From: Seinonella peptonophila
Lineage (GTDB): Bacteria; Bacillota; Bacilli; Thermoactinomycetales; Thermoactinomycetaceae
Direction of reading: 5' to 3'
DNA: 64,000 nt
Assembly: GCF_900129355.1 (NCBI RefSeq)
Contig: NZ_FQVL01000001.1
Coordinates: 573,753 to 637,752, forward strand
The notes beneath the pieces were generated by a model. That model saw only the letters and a program-made list of their open reading frames with translations, made no database searches and was not told where the DNA came from. Each line of letters begins with the position of its first letter. The stretch's first letter is position 1. Below, in pieces: positions 58,405 through 64,000 of the stretch. A program made the translations under genes and the position numbers.

Positions 58405-58730
58405 GCCCTCATCATTTTATATGAGGGCTCAGCTTGTAGACAAAGTAAAAGTTCCATCAATATTTCACGCTTCGCCTCCATTTCAGGCTGCGAAGAAGTC
58501 TTCAAGGCGCCTCGACTACTTGCTCAGGGCGGTATCAACTCGGCTAACGCCTCAAACAGTACTACCGCCTATTCTTCGCTTCATAGTCGAGACTTTGTAG
58601 CGCCTGAAAGTCGCTCTGCAGCGAAATATTGACTTCACGATTTCTCCTTCTTCTACCCAATTGTACGACATCGTCTTTTTAACATATAGGTTTTCCATCA
58701 GTCTGTGCCCTCATCATTTTATATGAGAGC
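58405..58730. repeat. structured intergenic repeat element, copy B (hairpin ends)
   Basis: A 326-base gene-free block between the phosphatase and obg. Each end has the same hairpin, GCCCTCAT-CATTTTAT-ATGAGGGC (58405-58428 and, with one change, 58707-58730). The left one is followed by TCAGCTTGTAGACAAAGT, as in copy A at 6855. The core has nested complementary segments: TCAATATTTC 58457-58466 with GAAATATTGA 58623-58632; TTTCAGGC 58481-58488 with 58602-58609; CTCGACTA 58511-58518 with 58584-58591; GGCGGTA 58528-58534 with 58563-58569. No plausible protein was found inside. Confidence 0.6.
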
Positions 58731-58750
58731 TTCACTCTGTTAAAATATGA

Positions 58751-60067
58751 TTAGTCAACATCAACATGATCACTAAATTCAAATTCCATATCGCCAATTC
58801 GGATTGTATCCCCTTCAACGGCCCCCATACCTCTTAAAGCATCTTCAATTCCCATCTTACGAATCTGCTTAGCAAACCGCATGATACTATCATGATATTG
58901 AAAATTCGTCATTTCCATTAATTTTTCTACTTGTTCACCACTTACTCGAAATGCCTCATTCTCCTGTGTAATCTTAAAATCTGGTTCAGTAGGTGGTGCT
59001 GTATAAATTTTTCGCTCATCAGAAACGGTCTCATCTATTGGATCAGGTGTTGGGCTCATTTGCTCGACTCGTTCCACTTCATCCATAATTGCATATAGCA
59101 AAGGGCGCAGTCCTTCGTGAGTAATTGCTGAAAGCGGATAGATAGGCCATTTGATTCCATCAGCCTGACATTGTTCCTTAAAAAGAGCTAATTGTTCTTC
59201 TGCCTCAGGCAAGTCCATTTTATTTGCTGCAATGATCTGCGGTCGATCTTCAAGATGTGCTTTATACTGCCTTAATTCATCGTTAATTTGCAGATAATCA
59301 GAAAATGGGTCTCGTCCTTCTGAACCTGCCATGTCGATCACATGAACCAGAACCTTCGTTCTTTCTACGTGTCTTAAAAATTGATGACCGAGTCCAATTC
59401 CCTGATGAGCGCCCTCTATTAACCCGGGCAAGTCAGCCATCACAAAGCTTCGACCTTGATCAACTTTTACGACTCCAAGATTCGGTGAAAGAGTAGTGAA
59501 ATGATAAGCACCAATTTTTGGACGAGCCGCTGAAACTACTGAAAGCAAAGTTGATTTTCCAACACTGGGATAACCGATTAGACCCACATCCGCCAATAAT
59601 TTCAGCTCTAACTCAATCCATCTCTCTTCCCCCTTCTCCCCATTTTCTGCAATTTGAGGGGCGGGGTTAACAGGCGTAGCAAATCGATTATTTCCTCGTC
59701 CACCTCGTCCACCCTGAACTACTACTGCTTCCTGTTGATGAAAAGTTAAGTCAGCAAGTAGATTTCCTGTCTCTGCGTCACGTACTACTGTTCCTGGAGG
59801 CACTTTCACGATACGGTCTTTTGCATTCGCTCCATGTTGACTCTTCGAACGACCATTCTCTCCCCGATCTGCTTTAAAATGCTTCTGATAGCGAAAATCA
59901 ACTAATGTTCGCAGCCCTTCATCCACTTGAAATACCACATTGCCCCCATGACCACCATCTCCTCCAGCGGGACCACCTTGAGGAACATGAGCCTCACGAC
60001 GGAAAGCAACCATTCCGTTCCCTCCATCGCCACCCTTAACATAGATTTTGACAAAATCAACAAACAT
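58751..60067 (-). CDS. obg: GTPase Obg/CgtA
   Basis: 438 residues: the glycine-rich Obg domain ([39 protein letters not shown]), the G domain ([39 protein letters not shown]) and the C-terminal OCT domain ([19 protein letters not shown]). Essential GTPase for 50S ribosome assembly, also linked to sporulation initiation. An ATG six bases earlier overlaps the spo0B stop. The ATG at 60067 has better spacing from GAGAGG and gives the family N-terminus. Position after spo0B is as in B. subtilis. Confidence 0.95.
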   Translation of the reverse strand: MFVDFVKIYVKGGDGGNGMVAFRREAHVPQGGPAGGDGGHGGNVVFQVDEGLRTLVDFRYQKHFKADRGENGRSKSQHGANAKDRIVKVPPGTVVRDAETGNLLADLTFHQQEAVVVQGGRGGRGNNRFATPVNPAPQIAENGEKGEERWIELELKLLADVGLIGYPSVGKSTLLSVVSAARPKIGAYHFTTLSPNLGVVKVDQGRSFVMADLPGLIEGAHQGIGLGHQFLRHVERTKVLVHVIDMAGSEGRDPFSDYLQINDELRQYKAHLEDRPQIIAANKMDLPEAEEQLALFKEQCQADGIKWPIYPLSAITHEGLRPLLYAIMDEVERVEQMSPTPDPIDETVSDERKIYTAPPTEPDFKITQENEAFRVSGEQVEKLMEMTNFQYHDSIMRFAKQIRKMGIEDALRGMGAVEGDTIRIGDMEFEFSDHVDVD

Positions 60068-60072
60068 TGCCA

Positions 60073-60810
60073 TTAACCTCTCTTCTGTTTTAAGAGTTCT
60101 ATGTACATTTTTGAAGTTCTTACTTGTTTACAAGTAACTCCCCAAGGTTCTAAAGAATGTTCTAGTTCCTTCCACGCTTCAGGCATAAAAGTAAAAGCAG
60201 CTAGCTTTCCTTCTTCCGTTATGCGCTTAATCACAGTATCAATACCATGCTCAGAGCTACTAAATTCTAAATATAAATCTGTCCACTCAGGTTGATTTTT
60301 CGCTTGTTCCTGTAGCCAAGTAAAGAAGATTTGTAAAACAAAATATAAATCTTTTTGATCCTTAGCAGATACTTGAAAGGGGTCACGAAGTGAGATATAA
60401 AAACGCCACATGGAATAACGATGTTCTAATAATAATACGAGTGTGGAGAGAGGTGCATAAGTAATATCGGCAATTCGACGGTCACGCATCGCTCGATGAA
60501 TTAATTTTTGTAAGTAACGTTTCATCTCAGCTGGCTTTTCTAGCATCAAAAAACCCATCAAAACCTGTACATGGTTCATCCAGTCATGGCGCATTCGTGT
60601 TAATACATGCTTAATCTTTTTTGCCTCTCTTACTCTATTTTGCTCACGTACACGTCGCGTCATGTAAACAATAGAAATTATAAGTAATGCTAATGATGCC
60701 AAAACACAGTAAAAAATATCTTTACGTTCCCCAACCTGTAGGAGAACATAGATTAATAACAAAATGGAGGGGCTAAAAGCTAAAAGCCATTTCCTTGTTT
60801 CCGCATCCAT
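60073..60810 (-). CDS. spo0B: sporulation phosphotransferase Spo0B, membrane-anchored form
   Basis: 245 residues. The phosphorylated histidine is in [19 protein letters not shown] (His75), followed by a second helix and a C-terminal degenerate ATPase-like domain, as in Spo0B, which relays phosphate from Spo0F to Spo0A. Unlike the 192-residue soluble B. subtilis protein, this one begins with two hydrophobic segments (about 8-25 and 31-50), so it should sit in the membrane. The order rpmA-spo0B-obg matches B. subtilis. A terminator separates it from rpmA. Identity rests on the His motif and synteny. Confidence 0.85.
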   Translation of the reverse strand: MDAETRKWLLAFSPSILLLIYVLLQVGERKDIFYCVLASLALLIISIVYMTRRVREQNRVREAKKIKHVLTRMRHDWMNHVQVLMGFLMLEKPAEMKRYLQKLIHRAMRDRRIADITYAPLSTLVLLLEHRYSMWRFYISLRDPFQVSAKDQKDLYFVLQIFFTWLQEQAKNQPEWTDLYLEFSSSEHGIDTVIKRITEEGKLAAFTFMPEAWKELEHSLEPWGVTCKQVRTSKMYIELLKQKRG

Positions 60811-60832
60811 AAATTCGCTCTCCCTTCATTCA

Positions 60833-60866
60833 TAAAAAAAACCCTAGCAACCGAATGGCTAGGGTT
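60833..60866 (-). terminator. terminator after rpmA
   Basis: On the minus strand AACCCTAGC-loop-GCTAGGGTT followed by eight T residues, between rpmA and spo0B. Confidence 0.9.
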
Positions 60867-60879
60867 CCATCAATCTTGA

Positions 60880-61191
60880 TTAAGCTTCTGCGGTTGCTGC
60901 CACTTCCGCCTCCGTCACTGGATAGATGCTGACCTGCTTACGGCTGCGACCGACACGCTCAAAACGGACAACACCATCAGCTTTGGCAAACAGTGTATCG
61001 TCACCACCAATACCCACATTATGTCCAGGGTAAATTTTGGTTCCACGTTGACGAACTAGAATGCTTCCAGCGGACACTAATTGTCCATCTGCACGTTTAA
61101 CACCTAAACGTTTTGAATGACTATCACGTCCGTTTTTTGTTGAACCAACACCTTTTTTAGAAGCAAAAAATTGAAGATCCATCTTTAACAT
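60880..61191 (-). CDS. rpmA: 50S ribosomal protein L27
   Basis: 103 residues. The N-terminus [24 protein letters not shown] carries the LQFF-A extension that Firmicutes remove with the protease Prp, encoded just upstream. The rest ([29 protein letters not shown]) is the standard L27 sequence that reaches the ribosomal peptidyl-transferase centre. The ATG at 61191 is nine bases after GAGG. Another ATG is six bases earlier. Third gene of the rplU-prp-rpmA operon. Confidence 0.97.
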   Translation of the reverse strand: MLKMDLQFFASKKGVGSTKNGRDSHSKRLGVKRADGQLVSAGSILVRQRGTKIYPGHNVGIGGDDTLFAKADGVVRFERVGRSRKQVSIYPVTEAEVAATAEA

Positions 61192-61197
61192 ATTCAT

Positions 61198-61533
61198 TCA
61201 CCTCTTTTCAGTTTGTAACTTTACAAAATCTGTATATCCGTCAGCAATGTTTTGTAATGAATAAATCATTGCTTCTAGTAATAATTGCAATTTTTCACTT
61301 GATGATTGATCTAGATTGGATGGTACTTCTATTGAAAGTAGACCATCTGATGTGGGCGCTGGACATATGTCAATCGATAGTAGATGTTCAATTGCATTGA
61401 CAATGCCAATCGCAATTCCCGAAACAGCAGAACAGACAATATCGGAACCGTATTCAGCAAAATCTGCATGTCCTGAAATGTACACATTGGTTATTGCATC
61501 ACCATGTCCGCGCCTCACACGAATATCAATCAT
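61198..61533 (-). CDS. prp: ribosomal-processing cysteine protease Prp
   Basis: 111 residues. The catalytic pair is visible as His22 ([11 protein letters not shown]) and Cys34 ([13 protein letters not shown]). Prp cleaves the N-terminal extension of L27, and the encoded L27 indeed has the cleavage motif. It lies between rplU and rpmA, the conserved place of ysxB. Its ATG overlaps the rplU stop by four bases. Confidence 0.95.
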   Translation of the reverse strand: MIDIRVRRGHGDAITNVYISGHADFAEYGSDIVCSAVSGIAIGIVNAIEHLLSIDICPAPTSDGLLSIEVPSNLDQSSSEKLQLLLEAMIYSLQNIADGYTDFVKLQTEKR

Positions 61534-61844
61534 GAGAATTGAATCTGTTCAATCTGGACTTGAGTAAACGGTTGGCGATGCCCTTTTTTCCGCTTATAAT
61601 TTTTCTTTGGCTTATATTTAAAGACGATGATCTTTTTACCACGCCCATGTTTTACTATTTTAGCCGTAACTTTCGCGTTTGCAACCAGAGGTGTACCTAC
61701 ATTTATCTCACCATTATTGTTGACAAGTAAAACCTTATCAAAGGTAATCGTATCTCCCTCGGATACATCTAATTTCTCAACTGTCAGGACTTGATTTTCT
61801 TCCACACGATATTGCTTTCCACCTGTTTCAATAAGTGCGTACAT
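61530..61844 (-). CDS. rplU: 50S ribosomal protein L21
   Basis: 104 residues: [30 protein letters not shown]-like basic stretch [21 protein letters not shown] and the end [16 protein letters not shown] are characteristic. The ATG at 61844 follows GGGGGA. The open frame extends back to 61925, but that part is the non-coding L21 leader. First gene of the rplU-prp-rpmA operon. Confidence 0.97.
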   Translation of the reverse strand: MYALIETGGKQYRVEENQVLTVEKLDVSEGDTITFDKVLLVNNNGEINVGTPLVANAKVTAKIVKHGRGKKIIVFKYKPKKNYKRKKGHRQPFTQVQIEQIQFS

Positions 61845-61849
61845 ATTGA

Positions 61850-61931
61850 TCCCCCTTTTACTTAGGACTCGCCAGATGTGGGAGCATAGTTGCTTTTGAT
61901 CCCTTTCTGAGCGGTATAACGACAATGAACA
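61850..61931 (-). promoter_or_regulatory. L21 leader RNA (ribosomal protein autoregulation)
   Basis: The leader between the promoter and rplU contains GGCCTGTTCATTGTCGTTAT, CCGCTCAGAAAGGG, AAAAGCAACTATGCTCCCAC and CTGGCGAGTCCTAAGT on the minus strand. As I recall it, this agrees with the conserved L21 leader motif of Firmicutes, thought to bind L21. Confidence 0.72.
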
Positions 61932-61937
61932 GGCCTT

Positions 61938-61966
61938 ATTCTACCAAAAAAAAAGCTATTTGTCAA
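61938..61966 (-). promoter_or_regulatory. sigma-A promoter for rplU-prp-rpmA
   Basis: On the minus strand TTGACA (61966-61961), 17-base spacer, TAGAAT (61943-61938). It overlaps the last codons of spoIVFB. Confidence 0.82.
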
Positions 61967-62792
61967 AGCGTAAGTGATCTTTAAAATATCTTTGAAGCAA
62001 TCGATCCTCAGTGATCGTTTCGTGAACTTGATTCTTTTCATCAACGAGCTGGAAAAAGTGATACCTCTCTCGAAAAAGATAGTGAAACCAATATTTATAG
62101 GGTAAGCCTTTCTTTATCTTGGTCCATTCGACCTTTTGACTTATCTGCTGCTGCTGTGTGCGATGAAGTAGAAAACGCAACTGATAAAAAGGTATTTGTC
62201 TTAGAAACTGGATATTTAAAACAAATAAAAAAATACCGACTAACAGCATCGTTAAATGAACCGTTGCACCTGGTGACAACAGAGCGAAAATGATCATCAG
62301 TAGACTCAGACACAGACTTAAAATACCAGTTACCCTTAATGCAATCCGATAAGGAAAATATAAGCTTAAAAGAGCCTGTATAACTCGCCCACCATCCAAG
62401 GGATAAATAGGCAATAAATTAAAACATGCAATCATTACATTACACCAAATAAAAAACTGAGTCCATTCCTTATTCCACCAATCTACTCCATAAAAAAATA
62501 GACCAGCTATGATCAAAAATACATGTTGAAAGGGACCCGCCAAAGATACAACCAATTCCTCTTTTGCTGTAATCCCTCCCCACTGATCTAGCTGAACCAA
62601 CCCACCAAAAGGAAGTAATTCAAGTCCTCTTATTGACCAGCCATAAGCCTCTGCTGCAAGTAAATGACCCCATTCATGAACCACTACTAAAACAAGCAAA
62701 GTCAATATTTCAATAAACTGCCCTGTCCAAACAGCAATCACAATGACTAAGCCCAGTAACGGATGAATCTGAACAGGGTACCTAAACAGCAA
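61956..62792 (-). CDS. spoIVFB: intramembrane metalloprotease SpoIVFB (pro-sigma-K processing)
   Basis: 278 residues. Site-2 protease with the zinc motif HEWGH (residues 39-43) in a membrane helix and the second site NLLPIYPLDGGRV, four or more hydrophobic segments, and a basic C-terminal domain. It cleaves pro-sigma-K in the mother cell late in sporulation. The start is probably TTG at 62792, overlapping the end of spoIVFA by eleven bases. The binding site is weak, suggesting coupling. The spoIVFA-spoIVFB-rplU order is that of B. subtilis. Confidence 0.92.
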   Translation of the reverse strand: MLFRYPVQIHPLLGLVIVIAVWTGQFIEILTLLVLVVVHEWGHLLAAEAYGWSIRGLELLPFGGLVQLDQWGGITAKEELVVSLAGPFQHVFLIIAGLFFYGVDWWNKEWTQFFIWCNVMIACFNLLPIYPLDGGRVIQALLSLYFPYRIALRVTGILSLCLSLLMIIFALLSPGATVHLTMLLVGIFLFVLNIQFLRQIPFYQLRFLLHRTQQQQISQKVEWTKIKKGLPYKYWFHYLFRERYHFFQLVDEKNQVHETITEDRLLQRYFKDHLRFDK

Positions 62793-63552
62793 AAGGAATC
62801 ACTTCCACAGGATCAATAAATCGTCCACTCTTTCGATATGCGATATAGACAAACGACCCCCGATCTTGATTCATTACTTTCCCTAATAGATCACTTGATC
62901 GAATCCATTGTTTTTTCTTTACATGTAATTCTTTTAGAAAGCCAAACCAAGTTTGTCTACCATCAGAATGTTGAATTACAACTGTTTGACCTAATCCTTT
63001 TTTCAGTCCTGCAAAAACAACCCAACCAGCAGCCGGTGCGGTTACAACAGCATTTTTTTGAGTCTTTAATAGAATCCCTTTCCGTTTTGGATCAAAAGGC
63101 ATTACAACCTCACCACGAACAGGCATCGTCATGAATTCTGTTCGTTTTGTGGTGGTTGACTTCTTCGGTGAAAAAACAGGTAAAAAGGCAACTTGATTTC
63201 CCCATTTTTCACGATACCATTGGGAAAGTGCCGAAAATTGAAAATCCTGATTGACCGCTGTATTTATCCAGTACTGAACTTGATGTGCCTTGATCGAATT
63301 AGATTGATAAATTGTATAGGTAAATGCAAAGAGCAGAATCGATATAACTGTTTGAATCAGTAATTTTTGCTGGAAACTTCTCTTCTTATATGATGGATGT
63401 TTCGCTTGTCCATCCCATTTTACCTCGCTAGATCGAATTTCCTGCCAAGGAGCAGGATATGAAGCGGGCGGAATTCCATTTGAAAATCCTTGCTGAATTA
63501 GCTGGAGTTGCTCTGCTCTTCTTTTTTTAATATTGTTTTCCCAAGGTTGCAT
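62782..63552 (-). CDS. spoIVFA: SpoIVFB regulator SpoIVFA
   Basis: 256 residues. A cytoplasmic N-terminal part (about 80 residues), one membrane helix (about 78-95) and an extracytoplasmic LytM/M23-like domain (MTMPVRGEVVMPF, VTAPAAGWVVFAG, GLGQTVVIQHSDGRQTWFGFL) that lacks a full HxH zinc site, as expected for SpoIVFA. It holds SpoIVFB inactive until the forespore signal arrives. The ATG at 63552 is eight bases after GGAGG. A nine-codon longer frame is less likely. Confidence 0.9.
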   Translation of the reverse strand: MQPWENNIKKRRAEQLQLIQQGFSNGIPPASYPAPWQEIRSSEVKWDGQAKHPSYKKRSFQQKLLIQTVISILLFAFTYTIYQSNSIKAHQVQYWINTAVNQDFQFSALSQWYREKWGNQVAFLPVFSPKKSTTTKRTEFMTMPVRGEVVMPFDPKRKGILLKTQKNAVVTAPAAGWVVFAGLKKGLGQTVVIQHSDGRQTWFGFLKELHVKKKQWIRSSDLLGKVMNQDRGSFVYIAYRKSGRFIDPVEVIPFAV

Positions 63553-63625
63553 AACCTCTTCCTCCCTACCTTTGTCCACTCTGGTACAAGGTATGTGAAA
63601 AAAGTTAAGTTATGCTTATGAAGCA

Positions 63626-64000
63626 CTAATCGTTCATTTTTTGTTGATTATCTACATGTGCATTTTCAAGGATTTCAAGCGAATCTTTATATTCTACTGA
63701 TTCGATTTGGCAATTACGTCCGATTGTAATTCGATTGCCTCTTACAATTTTCGCTTTTGTGCATTCCAGATATATTTCTTCACCTTCAATCACATCAACC
63801 TCTAAAATGCCTGACCAATCAAAAAACTTCTTTATCATAGTTTGAAATAGATAATCATTGGGGTATTGAATCTTAATGTTTTGCCCACCAATTTCTTGAA
63901 TTTTACTATTTGTATATGGCATTATTTCAATCGTTTCTGCATTTAGAAGACCATTTATTTTTAAAACACCTCTTGATTTGAACTCTTCAACCTCACAATC
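63626..64000 (-). CDS. bactofilin-like polymer-forming protein, partial
   Basis: The frame is open to the right edge of the window, so the start is missing. 124 residues are visible. KSRGVLKINGLLNAETIEI, EGEEIYLECTKAKIVRGNRITIGRNCQIESVEYKDSLEI have the short beta-strand repeats of the bactofilin-like proteins related to B. subtilis YhbD/YhbE. The end is polar (NAHVDNQQKMND). The ATG at 63922 is internal and not the start. It lies upstream of spoIVFA on the same strand but separated by about 70 bases. Confidence 0.7.
   Translation of the reverse strand, partial: DCEVEEFKSRGVLKINGLLNAETIEIMPYTNSKIQEIGGQNIKIQYPNDYLFQTMIKKFFDWSGILEVDVIEGEEIYLECTKAKIVRGNRITIGRNCQIESVEYKDSLEILENAHVDNQQKMND

Overview
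The window reads as a chromosomal segment of a low-GC, endospore-forming Gram-positive bacterium of the order Bacillales. The evidence is strong AGGAGG-type ribosome binding sites, frequent TTG and GTG starts, sporulation genes (spoVB, safA, spoIVFA, spoIVFB, spo0B) and several gene orders shared with Bacillus subtilis. Some traits (a RuvC resolvase, separate SecD and SecF, a beta-helix/AAA protein and a peptidoglycan-binding protein of actinobacterial style) would fit the Thermoactinomycetaceae. That family assignment is inference.

Layout. 1-6.8 kb: the minus-strand glycine cleavage operon gcvT-gcvPA-gcvPB (gcvPB runs off the left edge) behind a tandem glycine riboswitch. Divergent from it are yqhH (SNF2 helicase), yqhG and an AIM24-family gene. 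6.8-15.7 kb: repeat element A, a small unknown protein, a cystine-type ABC importer (tcyABC), a dGTPase-like HD protein, and a heterodimeric ABC exporter preceded by a leader peptide and an attenuator hairpin. 15.6-21.5 kb: SAM-riboswitch-controlled metY-metA, typA and a lipoprotein. 21.5-27.3 kb: a coiled-coil protein, a large beta-helix/AAA fusion, apt and recJ. 27.3-38 kb: secF, secD, comN, spoVB, yrbG, yrzE, yajC, tgt, queA, ruvB, ruvA, ruvC. The segment from spoVB to ruvA keeps the B. subtilis order.

38-47.4 kb: a DnaD-like small protein, a YitT-family membrane protein, two polysaccharide deacetylases, a membrane protein with 23-residue tandem repeats, yebC, nadE with an adjacent amidase gene, and the spore-coat pair safA and ysxE-like. 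47.4-53.3 kb, plus strand: a GDSL hydrolase coupled to an ABC-2 transporter, T-box-controlled argS, and a secreted peptidoglycan-binding protein. 53.4-64 kb, minus strand: pheB-thrC-thrB-pheA-ilvE (amino-acid synthesis), obg-spo0B, and the rplU-prp-rpmA ribosomal operon behind an L21 leader. Then come spoIVFB-spoIVFA and a truncated bactofilin-like gene at the right edge. A phosphatase gene and repeat element B sit between pheB and obg.

Most of the window is core metabolism, translation, DNA repair, secretion and sporulation, with unusually readable RNA control: glycine riboswitch, S-box, T-box with an Arg specifier, L21 leader and a probable ribosome-dependent attenuator. The least explained parts are the two structured repeat elements with hairpin ends (6855-7160 and 58405-58730), the beta-helix/pseudo-AAA protein, the 23-residue repeat membrane protein and the exporter leader. 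No CRISPR array, tRNA, rRNA, prophage or insertion sequence was recognised.
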